DNA from: Streptomyces sp. NBC_00582
Lineage (GTDB): Bacteria; Actinomycetota; Actinomycetes; Streptomycetales; Streptomycetaceae
Direction: 5' to 3'
Length of the DNA stretch: 64,000 nt
Assembly (NCBI RefSeq): GCF_036345155.1
Contig: NZ_CP107772.1
Span: 10,044,001-10,108,000, forward strand
A model generated the notes under the pieces. It was not told the origin of the DNA, searched no databases, and saw only the letters and a program-made list of their open reading frames with translations. Below are positions 1 to 6,978 of this stretch, piece after piece. How positions within the stretch are numbered: the first letter of the stretch is position 1; each line of letters opens with the position of its first letter. The translations under genes were made by a program, and so were the position numbers.

Positions 1-306
1 GTCGAGGACTTCGTCGCCCACGACATCGCCTTCCACCTGCGCATCGTCGAAGCCGTCGGCAACCCGGTACTCACCATGCTCCTGCAGGTGCTCTCCACCC
101 GCACCCAGCGGGTACGCATCGTCCGAGGCAGCCGCACCCATGATGCGCTGGACAGCGCCCACCAGGATCACGAGGAGATCCTCCGCGCGCTCCAGACACG
201 CGACGCGCTGCTCGCGGTCTCCGCCGCGACCGTTCACATCACGGCCGTCGAGCAGTGGCTGGTGGCCAGCCGCCTCGACGACACCCTCCGCCAGATCGAC
301 GGCTGA
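1..306 (+). CDS. GntR-family regulator, FCD ligand-binding domain (5' truncated by window)
   Basis: The frame is open from base 1 and stops at 304-306, giving about 101 residues that form the C-terminal half of an FCD (FadR C-terminal) effector domain. The metal/ligand residues typical of the fold are visible: Asp8 and His12 in HDIAFH, the HQDHEEI segment near residue 56, and a late VHI histidine. The sequence 'FHLRIVEAVGNPVL' is the usual FCD helix signature. The N-terminal winged helix lies outside the window. FCD regulators bind small carboxylates and repress nearby catabolic genes. The target here cannot be told, although the next gene downstream runs in the same direction. Confidence 0.85.
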   Translation, partial: VEDFVAHDIAFHLRIVEAVGNPVLTMLLQVLSTRTQRVRIVRGSRTHDALDSAHQDHEEILRALQTRDALLAVSAATVHITAVEQWLVASRLDDTLRQIDG

Positions 307-722
307 CCGCTCCCCGCCGCCTTCCGGGTCCCTCCCCGGGACCGTGCTGTCAACGCCACGTCCGCACCCACCGGATGTCATGACCTCTGCCTGTTTGCCC
401 AGAAGACGGCCGGTGGTGCCGCCCTTCTGGCGATTCGGACCGTCGAAGGCCGCAGACACCGCCGCCGGAGCGTGCTCGGATCGCGTCTACGAGTTGCCTC
501 TCGCATCGGGTAAACAGAACCTTGGACAAGCTCTGTTTCCCTGATCCGAGGGGCACTTCCGTGTCAGGACGCTTGCTCGACCCACGGCTCCATCGGTGGA
601 TCGAGGCTTAGTGGTTCCCCCAGGTCTCGGCCCGTGAGGCGGGTGCCGGGCTCTCCCCGGCCCTAGCGTGGTCCTCCTCGCATCGTCCCCGTCCTTGGCA
701 ACGGCTGCTTGAGGAGTTACTC
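307..722. other. Intergenic region with weak hairpin and spaced inverted repeat
   Basis: No convincing gene was found. A short hairpin (GGTCCC 327-332, GGGACC 338-343) lies just after the regulator stop and may be a weak terminator. A spaced inverted repeat AAACAGA (512-518) / TCTGTTT (532-538) lies 180 bases before the next gene and could be an operator. It does not match the usual FCD operator style, so this is only a suggestion. A GAGGAG ribosome binding site directly precedes the start at 723. Confidence 0.4.
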
Positions 723-2909
723 ATGATCCGAATTGACGGCGCACGCGTCTTCGACGGGGAGCGCGTGTTGGACGGCGTGTCGGTGTACGTCGAGGACGGA
801 CTCGTGACGGAGGTGACGCGTACGGCCGACATCGACGCCGCTGACATGGAGCGGGTCGCCGAGGTGGTCGACGCAAGCGGTCACACCCTGCTCCCCGGCC
901 TCATCGACGCGCACACCCATGTCATGGGCACCCTGCACAACCTTCGCCTGGCCCTGACGTTCGGCGTGACCACCGAGCTCGACATGTTCAGCTTCCCGGC
1001 CGATCTGACCGCCTGGCTGTGCACCAGCGCCGGTGAACACGACGACCTCGCCGACCTGCGGAGCAGCGGAACCGTGGTCTGTCCGACCGGCGGCCACCCC
1101 GTCGCCTCGATGCCTTACATCCCGTCGCTGGCCGGACCGCAGGACGCCGAGGAGTACGTCCTGACGCGCCGTAAGGAAGGCGCGCACTACATCAAGCTCA
1201 TGTTCGACGACGGCTGTCACCACGGTGCCGAACTGCCCACGCTCGACGCGGCGACCGCCACCGCGGTCACCGAAGCGGCCCGGGCGGCCGGCCTGTTCAC
1301 CGTCGCCCACGTGGCCGACGCCGCGACCGTACGCGACGCCCTGGACGCGGGCGTCGACGCCGTCACGCACCTCCCGCTGGACGCGCCGCTGCCCCTCGAA
1401 CTGGTCAACCAGGCCGCGGCGGAAGGCAGGGTGTTCATCCCCACCCTGGCGATGATGGAGATGTCCAGCGGCGCCACGGAGGGGCGCGCGCTCGCCGACG
1501 ACGAGCGCATCGCCGCCCATCTGCCCGCCGACATCGGCGCGGCCGTCCGCCACGGCCGCGAGGGCCTGGCCGTGACCGTCCCGCACCCGGGTCTCGACTT
1601 CGCCCACGCCCTCGCCACCACGCGCCACCTGCACCGGGCCGGGGTACAGCTCCTGGCGGGCACGGACGCCAACAACGCACCGGGGCGGGCGTGCCCGGTG
1701 GTCCACGGGGCGGCGCTCCACCGCGAACTCGAACTGCTGGTGATGGCCGGCCTCACCCCGTCGGAGGCGCTCACCGCCGCGACGGCGAGCCCCGCACGCC
1801 ACTTCGGGCTGCACGACCGCGGCCGGATCGCTCCCGGCCTGCGGGCCGACCTGATCCTCGTCGAGGGCGACCCGACGCGGGACATCACCGCCACCCGAGC
1901 CATACGACGGATCTGGCGGCGGGGCGTGCCGTTCCACCGCGAGACCCAGCGGACGACCGGCCCGCAGACGCCGCAGATGACGCAGGCGGACGGCGGCCAC
2001 CGTACCGCCGGCGAACCACGCCCCGGCACGCCCGCCGACGCCGCCGCCGACGGCGCGCTGACGGCCGTGGGCACGACGGCGCTGGCGGTGGCCTCGGCCC
2101 GTGCCCTGGAGAGCACCCGCCCGGACCGGCTGTTCGACGACCAGATCGCAGTCCAGACCGTCGCCGCCGCCGGCACTCAGCTGGCGGCATGGTCGAGCTC
2201 CCGGGGCGAACTGATGAGGCTGGCGATGGGCGACTACTTCGCCTTGCGCACCCGGTACTTCGACGACAGCCTGCGCGAAGCGGTCGAGTCGGGCTGCCGG
2301 CAGGTCGTCGTCCTCGCGGCCGGTCTGGATGCCAGGGCGTTCCGTCTGCACTGGCCGGCACCCGTCCGGCTGTTCGAACTCGACCGGCCCGACATCTTCT
2401 CCTTCAAAGACCGGATCATCACCGGCCGCGTGCCGACACCCGACTGCACTCGGACCGCCGTCGTCGCCGACCTGCGCAAGGACTGGCCGAGCGCACTGCG
2501 CGCCCAGGGGTTCGACCCCACCCGGCCGACCGCCTGGCTGGCGGAGGGCATCATGGTCTACCTGACCGAGAGGGAGGGCGAAGACCTGCTCACCCGCATC
2601 GGCACCCTCAGCGCCCCGTCCAGCCGACTCACCCTCGAGTACGGCAGCCTGGCCATGTTCCACACCGAACAGACCAGTGCCGCGCTGGCCCACACCAGCG
2701 ACGACGACGTCCTGCACACGCTCGCCGCACTGTGGCGCAACGAAAGCACGGAAGACCCCGCCCTGCGGCTGGCCCGGCACGGCTGGACCACCGTCAGCCA
2801 GGACGCGGCCGACCTCGCCCGCACCTACGGCCGCCCGGTACCCCCGGCCTTCGACCCCACCCTCCCCGGCACCGGCCGCATCAGCCTGATCAGCGGCATC
2901 CGGACCTAG
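723..2909 (+). CDS. Fusion: amidohydrolase plus class I SAM-dependent methyltransferase
   Basis: One uninterrupted 728-residue frame joins two enzymes. Residues 1 to about 400 are a metal-dependent amidohydrolase with the full ligand set: H64 and H66 in DAHTH, K158 in YIKLM (the position usually carbamylated), H196, H216 and D315 in LAGTDAN. Its closing small beta domain includes 'GRIAPGLRADLILVEG'. After a Pro/Ala/Gly-rich linker (about 410-445), the rest is a methyltransferase of the leucine-carboxyl-methyltransferase-like TIGR00027 type. The SAM loop LAAGLDARA is at about 531-539, followed by an acidic FELDRP strand and 'WLAEGIMVYL'. Each half is normally a separate protein. The start is supported by GAGGAG about 9 bases upstream. 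The substrate is unknown, and a frameshift in the source assembly joining two genes cannot be excluded. Confidence 0.85.
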   Translation: MIRIDGARVFDGERVLDGVSVYVEDGLVTEVTRTADIDAADMERVAEVVDASGHTLLPGLIDAHTHVMGTLHNLRLALTFGVTTELDMFSFPADLTAWLCTSAGEHDDLADLRSSGTVVCPTGGHPVASMPYIPSLAGPQDAEEYVLTRRKEGAHYIKLMFDDGCHHGAELPTLDAATATAVTEAARAAGLFTVAHVADAATVRDALDAGVDAVTHLPLDAPLPLELVNQAAAEGRVFIPTLAMMEMSSGATEGRALADDERIAAHLPADIGAAVRHGREGLAVTVPHPGLDFAHALATTRHLHRAGVQLLAGTDANNAPGRACPVVHGAALHRELELLVMAGLTPSEALTAATASPARHFGLHDRGRIAPGLRADLILVEGDPTRDITATRAIRRIWRRGVPFHRETQRTTGPQTPQMTQADGGHRTAGEPRPGTPADAAADGALTAVGTTALAVASARALESTRPDRLFDDQIAVQTVAAAGTQLAAWSSSRGELMRLAMGDYFALRTRYFDDSLREAVESGCRQVVVLAAGLDARAFRLHWPAPVRLFELDRPDIFSFKDRIITGRVPTPDCTRTAVVADLRKDWPSALRAQGFDPTRPTAWLAEGIMVYLTEREGEDLLTRIGTLSAPSSRLTLEYGSLAMFHTEQTSAALAHTSDDDVLHTLAALWRNESTEDPALRLARHGWTTVSQDAADLARTYGRPVPPAFDPTLPGTGRISLISGIRT

Positions 2910-2996
2910 GGCCCTTCTGACGGATCTCCGCGGCGTCGCGACGCCCGGCACGAACGCCGCTCCTTCACCCACGGAGATCCGTCAGAAGGGCCCTAG
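2906..2996. repeat. 91-bp element bounded by perfect 25-bp inverted repeats (MITE-like or terminator)
   Basis: The left arm (2906-2930) and right arm (2972-2996) are perfect reverse complements of 25 bases, separated by 41 bases. Both outer ends are CTAG, so the element can be read as a TA-flanked insertion. The left arm contains the stop codon of the upstream fusion gene, and removing the element would still leave TAG in frame. It could serve as a strong transcription terminator, but the large spacer and TA edges fit a miniature inverted-repeat element better. The IS630 copy begins at its right CTAG. Confidence 0.7.
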
Positions 2997-4118
2997 TGAC
3001 CTGAGTCAGAGATTCGTCGTTAGTCGGGCATGAGTCGTCCGGGTCCGAAGATTCCGCCGTTGTCGGTCACTGATGCCCAGCGCGCGGTGCTGGAGGGCTG
3101 GTTACGCCGCCGTACGACGGCTCAGGCTCTGGCTCAGCGGTCGCGGATCGTGCTCGAGTGCGCCGAAGGCCACTCGATCATGGAGGTGTCCCGTCGGCTG
3201 CGGATCGCTCCGGACACGGTCCGCACCTGGCGGCGCCGCTTCATCGAGCGGGGACTGGACGGCCTGTGCGACGACCCGCGGCCCGGCGTTCCCCGGAAAA
3301 TCACCGATGCCGACGTCGAGCGGGTCATCGTCAAGACACTCGAGGAGACGCCGAAGAACGCGACCCACTGGTCGACCAGGTCGATGGCCACCGCCACGGG
3401 AATGTCCCAGTCGACGGTCTCGCGTATCTGGCGGGCGTTCGCTTTGGCCCCGCACCGGTCGCAGACGTTCAAGCTGTCCACCGACCCGCTGTTCATCGAC
3501 AAGGTCCGCGACGTCGTCGGGCTGTATCTCGATCCGCCGGAGAAGGCCCTGGTGCTGTGCGTGGACGAGAAGTCGCAGATCCAGGCCTTGGACCGGTCTC
3601 AGCCGGTTCTGCCGATGGTGCCCGGCGTTCCCGAACGCCGCAGCCACGATTACGTCCGGGCCGGCACCACGACCCTGTTCGCCGCCCTGGAGGTCGCCAC
3701 CGGCAAGGTCATCGGCTCCCTCCACCGCCGTCACCGGGCGGCGGAGTTCAAGAAGTTCCTCGCGAAGCTGGACAAGGAAGTCCCCGCTGATCTGCAGGTT
3801 CATCTGATCCTGGACAACTACGCGACCCACAAGACGCCCGACATCAAGCGGTGGCTGCTGGCCCACCCGCGGTTCCACCTGCACTTCACGCCGACCAGCG
3901 CGTCCTGGCTGAACCTGGTCGAGCGGTGGTTCGCCGAGCTGACCCAGAAGAAGCTCAAGCGCGGCGTCCACCGCTCCGTCCAAGCCCTCGAACGAGACAT
4001 CAGGGCCTGGCTCACCGACTGGAACGAGCACCCCAGACCGTTCGTCTGGACGAAGACAGCCGACGAGATCCTCGACAAAGTCGCCGCCTACTGCCGACGA
4101 ATCTCTGACTCAGGTCAC
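2996..4118 (+). mobile_element. IS630-family insertion sequence, intact
   Basis: Terminal inverted repeats match perfectly over 27 bases (2993-3019 against 4095-4121, counting the shared CTAG) and imperfectly a little further in. The element is flanked by TA at 2994-2995 and 4119-4120, the target duplication characteristic of IS630/Tc1-type transposition, with CTAG as the target. One transposase gene fills it. The perfect ends and open frame suggest a recent, possibly active copy. It inserted at the edge of the preceding 91-bp inverted-repeat element. Confidence 0.9.
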
Positions 4119-4121
4119 TAG
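3030..4121 (+). CDS. IS630-family transposase
   Basis: A 363-residue DDE transposase. An N-terminal helix-turn-helix region (about 30-140) contains 'SRRLRIAPDTVRTWRRRF' and a second 'TGMSQSTVSRIWRAF' helix pair. The catalytic triad is D179 (VLCVDEKSQ), D262 (LILDNYATH) and E298 (WLNLVERWF). The last D and E are 35 residues apart, close to the family's usual spacing of about 34. The gene fills the element, and its stop codon TAG uses the TA target duplication plus host G, so termination depends on the insertion site. Confidence 0.95.
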   Translation: MSRPGPKIPPLSVTDAQRAVLEGWLRRRTTAQALAQRSRIVLECAEGHSIMEVSRRLRIAPDTVRTWRRRFIERGLDGLCDDPRPGVPRKITDADVERVIVKTLEETPKNATHWSTRSMATATGMSQSTVSRIWRAFALAPHRSQTFKLSTDPLFIDKVRDVVGLYLDPPEKALVLCVDEKSQIQALDRSQPVLPMVPGVPERRSHDYVRAGTTTLFAALEVATGKVIGSLHRRHRAAEFKKFLAKLDKEVPADLQVHLILDNYATHKTPDIKRWLLAHPRFHLHFTPTSASWLNLVERWFAELTQKKLKRGVHRSVQALERDIRAWLTDWNEHPRPFVWTKTADEILDKVAAYCRRISDSGH

Positions 4122-4297
4122 ACGAGTAGGTGTGATGTGGCTCAGTGGTCGTAGGTGATCGACTTCCGGCGTTGGGAGGCCGAGGACAACGACGGCCATG
4201 TCTGCGGAATGGTCCAGTCGGCCGGCACTCGGTCCCCCAGTCGAACGGCGCGTCGCAGGGACGACTCGGTGCCCGACGTACCGTCGGAGCGGCCCGC

Positions 4298-4324
4298 GCC
4301 ACTGTCAGTGGCACCGCCTAGTGT
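4298..4324 (+). promoter_or_regulatory. Candidate PafBC/RecA-independent DNA-damage promoter
   Basis: TGTCAGTGG at 4303-4311, seven bases, then TAGTGT at 4319-4324. This resembles the RecA-NDp pattern described in actinobacteria (TTGTCRGTGG, spacer, TANNNT), which the PafBC activator recognises. The first half also forms a small palindrome, GCCACTG-T-CAGTGGC (4298-4312). It lies 41 bases before the GTG of the isochorismatase-type gene, a plausible distance for its promoter. The call is by motif resemblance only. Confidence 0.5.
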
Positions 4325-4364
4325 GGGGGCGATACAGGCTCCGCGATCGACACAGGAGGTTCCC

Positions 4365-4931
4365 GTGACAAGCCTGCCCGATCGGCCGAACACCGCCCTG
4401 CTCGTCATCGATGTCCAGAACGGTGTCGTGGCCGAGGCTCTGAACCGCGATGGCGTGATCGCGAACATCAACACCCTGGTCGACAGAGCGCGAGCGCAGG
4501 ACGTGCCCGTGGTCTGGGTGCAGCACTCCGACGACCATCTCAAGCGGGACAGTGAGAGTTGGCAGTACGTGCCGGAACTGGTCCGCCGTGACACGGAACC
4601 CCTCGTCCACAAGAGCTACGGCGACTCCTTCGAGGCCACCGAGCTGGAGACGCTGCTCGCCGAGCGCGGCGTGGGCCGGCTCGTCGTCACGGGCGCCCAG
4701 ACCGACGCGTGCATCCGCTCGACCCTCCATGGCGCGTTCGCGCGCGGGTACGACGTGACACTGGTCGGCGACGCGCACACGACGGAGGACCTCAGCGAGT
4801 ACGGCGCGCCCGCCCCGGACCAGGTGATCGCGCACACCAATCTCTACTGGCAGTGGCAGAGCGCCCCCGGGCGCAGCGGTGAGACCGTGGACACGGCGGA
4901 GGTGGCCTTCTCGGCGGGCGACGGCGGCTGA
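4365..4931 (+). CDS. Isochorismatase-family cysteine hydrolase
   Basis: 188 residues from the GTG at 4365, preceded by a good AGGAGG; a longer frame upstream has no ribosome binding site. The family's catalytic triad is present: D16 in VIDVQNG, K83 in VHKSYGDSF and C116 in TDACIRSTL. Homologues hydrolyse isochorismate, nicotinamide or other amides, and the sequence does not reveal the substrate. It is probably a cytosolic, single-gene unit. The DNA-damage-like promoter motif just upstream is a possible regulatory clue. Confidence 0.9.
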   Translation: MTSLPDRPNTALLVIDVQNGVVAEALNRDGVIANINTLVDRARAQDVPVVWVQHSDDHLKRDSESWQYVPELVRRDTEPLVHKSYGDSFEATELETLLAERGVGRLVVTGAQTDACIRSTLHGAFARGYDVTLVGDAHTTEDLSEYGAPAPDQVIAHTNLYWQWQSAPGRSGETVDTAEVAFSAGDGG

Positions 4932-5506
4932 TTCTTGCGTAAGGCGCTGTTGAGTGGGGGGAAGTTCGTCCGAACGCGACAACCGCACTCGTGCCGACCG
5001 TGCGTGGATCCCTCTCGACGAGGAGGAGGCACCTCCCGTGTCGCTGCAACTCGATGGGGAAAGCCCCGGCTGGACGGGGGAGACCAGCCGGGGCCGTGGG
5101 TGGTGACGTGCGGAGGGCGGTCGCCTCTCGGCGAAGGGCTCCGTGGGGCTTCAGCCGGACGATCGTCCCCACGGGCCATGGGTGAGGCCCGGGGACACTG
5201 TCCCCTCCGCTCGCCACGTTCTGATGAACGGTCAACCGCTTCAGGGTGTTCCCGGCCAGGGGCCTTGGCATCCGTGAGCTGCGGCACACCGGCCGCCGAG
5301 GTCAACTCAGAGCTCGCGCAGATTGGGGGCGTGGGGAGCACCGGCCGTAACGCGGGCACAGGTCCCGGTGATCACGAAGGTGTGACGTTCAGTGATCAGC
5401 GGGGGCCTGTGCTGCCGTCATGGCGGCTGTCCATGCATGACCGCGGATGGGCACTGCCGGAATGTGAGCGCTGGTTGTCGGGCAGCGCATGCGATGAGCG
5501 ACGTCG
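4932..5506. other. Intergenic region without a recognised gene
   Basis: About 575 bases. Open frames exist on both strands but lack family resemblance and look like GC-bias artefacts. The only clear structure is the hairpin at 5063-5094. The part from 5100 to 5506 shows nothing I can name. Confidence 0.4.
5063..5094. terminator. Rho-independent-like hairpin
   Basis: Perfect 11-bp stem GCCCCGGCTGG (5063-5073) / CCAGCCGGGGC (5084-5094) with a 10-base loop and no long T tract, as is common in streptomycetes. It lies 130 bases after the hydrolase stop and could end transcription from either side. Confidence 0.6.
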
Positions 5507-6151
5507 TCAGTCCTGTGACCGGTCGACGACGGGCACGGCGGTGACGGGGTTGTGGCCCGCGGCGACCAGCCGCATGACGAAACCCGCCACGTCTTCAAGC
5601 TGACGGGCGTGCTCCAGTCCGCCTATCACGGCGGGCACGCCACCGAGGTCGCGGATCAGCTCGGCGGCGATGTCGAGCGCTGCGGCGTCGTCGCCGCACA
5701 TTGCCACAGTCCGCTTCGGTTGCCCCGCCGGCGTCGGCGTCAGCCAGCTCGTCCCCGCGAAAAGGTGCAGCGCCTTGACCATGCGGCTGCCTACGGCTCG
5801 CTCGGCGATGTGCTGCACCGCCGACCCGGTGGGCGGCTTGAGCAGGCCGGAGGCGTAGTCGACTGCGTTGGTGCAGTCGATCACGGCCTTGCCCGCCAAT
5901 GAGCCCTCGTGGGCCTCGGCGAGAGCGAGCACTTGGTCGAGCCCCTCCCACGCCACTGCCACGACCACGGCATCGCTCGCCCTGGCCACCTGCACGGGGT
6001 CGACCGCCTCGACCGCGTCGCCGAGCCGCTCGGCGATCGTCCGAGCCTTGTCCTGTGAACGGCCTCCGACGAGGACATGGTGTCCACGTTGTGTCCACGC
6101 CTCCGCCAGTGCTGAGGCCATCACGCCGGTGCCGAGAATTCCGATACGCAC
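5507..6151 (-). CDS. NADPH-dependent F420-reductase-type oxidoreductase
   Basis: 214 residues. The N-terminus 'MRIGILGTGVMASALAEAW' carries the GxGxM Rossmann loop of the F420-dependent NADP oxidoreductase (FNO-like) family. A 'DAVVVAVAW' strand, 'GKAVIDCTN', 'VKALHLFAG' and a C-terminal helical segment 'EHARQLEDVAGFVMRL' follow the family layout. True FNO enzymes move hydride between F420 and NADP; many bacterial members have unknown partners. It is divergently arranged with an HxlR regulator across 94 bases, which suggests redox- or electrophile-linked control. Confidence 0.85.
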   Translation of the reverse strand: MRIGILGTGVMASALAEAWTQRGHHVLVGGRSQDKARTIAERLGDAVEAVDPVQVARASDAVVVAVAWEGLDQVLALAEAHEGSLAGKAVIDCTNAVDYASGLLKPPTGSAVQHIAERAVGSRMVKALHLFAGTSWLTPTPAGQPKRTVAMCGDDAAALDIAAELIRDLGGVPAVIGGLEHARQLEDVAGFVMRLVAAGHNPVTAVPVVDRSQD

Positions 6152-6202
6152 GTTGCTCTCCCATTCCTCGAAGGCCGGATGCCTCGCTACGGTAGGAACC
6201 TC

Positions 6203-6226
6203 GGGCCTACCAATCGGTAGGCCCGA
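6203..6226. promoter_or_regulatory. Palindromic operator, probably for the adjacent HxlR
   Basis: CGGGCCTACC (6203-6212) and GGTAGGCCCG (6217-6226) are perfect inverted 10-mers separated by AATC. They lie between the divergent oxidoreductase and HxlR starts. HxlR proteins bind such dyads as dimers. An extra half-site, CGGTAGG, lies at about 6191-6197. Confidence 0.6.
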
Positions 6227-6245
6227 ATCGGATAGGAAGAGACGT

Positions 6246-6629
6246 GTGAACGACGACTGCTCGCCCTTCGCCGCCGACTGTGCTGTGCGCCTTGCCGCCG
6301 ACTTGATCGCTCACACCTGGGACCCGGTGGTGCTGATGGCGCTGCGAGCGGGCAGACGCCGCCGGATCGACCTTCTGGGTGGCATCGCGGGCGTCAGCGA
6401 CAAGGTCCTGACCCAGACGCTTCGCCGTCTGCACGCCAACGGCTTGATCATACGGATCGCCACGCCGGCCGACCGCTCCGTGGCGTATGAGCTGTCCGAG
6501 TTGGGCGGCAGCCTCGCTGACGGACCGCTGGCTGCCCTCGGCCAGTGGGCGATCGATCACGCCGATCAGGTCCTTGCCGCTCAAGAGCACCACAGCACTG
6601 GCATCGGCAACCGAGCAGCGGTCGGATAA
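6246..6629 (+). CDS. HxlR-family winged-helix regulator
   Basis: 127 residues from GTG at 6246, chosen because the family begins just before a short Cys-containing segment (NDDCSPFAADCAV); the longer upstream frame has no homology. The winged-helix core includes 'HTWDPVVLMALRAGRRR', 'GVSDKVLTQTLRRLHANGL' as recognition helix, and the wing 'RSVAYELSELGGSL'. Two cysteines near the N-terminus could sense redox or electrophiles, as in YodB/HypR relatives, but this is inference. It probably controls the divergent oxidoreductase. Confidence 0.85.
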   Translation: MNDDCSPFAADCAVRLAADLIAHTWDPVVLMALRAGRRRRIDLLGGIAGVSDKVLTQTLRRLHANGLIIRIATPADRSVAYELSELGGSLADGPLAALGQWAIDHADQVLAAQEHHSTGIGNRAAVG

Positions 6630-6639
6630 GAGGTTGTGC

Positions 6640-6750
6640 GGATAAGCGTGCAGTCTGGAGTTTTCCAGGCGGGCAGTCGGCGACGAAGCAGGAACGACTG
6701 CGGCGCGAGCCGTAGGAATCTCCCTCCTTCAGGAGGGGGAGGAAGTCAAC
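6640..6750 (+). mobile_element. Fossil right end of an IS200/IS605-type TnpB element (omega-RNA 3' end)
   Basis: The stretch ending near 6750 has the usual look of a TnpB right end: a short tail frame reading 'GASRRNLPPSGGGGSQ' and then the terminal hairpin 'GGAATCTCCCTCC TTCA GGAGGGGGAGGA' near 6715-6742, closing with GTCAAC. The stem is 6720-6727/6732-6739 with one G-U pair. In complete elements this DNA encodes both the TnpB C-terminus and the 3' end of the guide omega-RNA. No TnpB catalytic region is present here, so this is a remnant. The call rests on sequence resemblance. Confidence 0.55.
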
Positions 6751-6978
6751 TGATTGCGGTCGACGCTCTTTCCGTGCCGGTCCGGGCGGTCGGGCGGCTG
6801 GACCGGACTGCGAGGGGCAGCGGGGGCGACAGCGCGGCACCGGCGCCGGGGGCGTGGTCTGACCAGCCGGTGAGGGCGTGGCGGCATGCTGCGAGCAGTA
6901 TGTCTGCGCCGTCGGGTGCCTTGTCCGGTCGCCGCGCCCCCGGACGGTGCGGGGGAAGGACAGCACGCTATCCGGAGG
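6751..6978. other. Intergenic, no gene seen
   Basis: Follows the TnpB right-end relic and precedes the end of the minus-strand pentapeptide gene. No convincing terminator or gene was found. Confidence 0.3.

Noticed and set aside
717..2972. Long 751-codon open frame on the minus strand opposite the fusion gene
   Set aside because: It mirrors the plus-strand gene in a GC-rich region, has Gly/Arg/Val-biased composition and shows no family motif.
2906..2996. Reading the 25-bp inverted repeat as the end of the IS630 itself
   Set aside because: The IS630 ends are a different 27-base sequence found at 2993 and 4095; the hairpin arms do not match them.
4932..5506. A small gene in the frame starting MRKALLSGGKF
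   Set aside because: No ribosome binding site or homology, and it is interrupted by a terminator-like hairpin.
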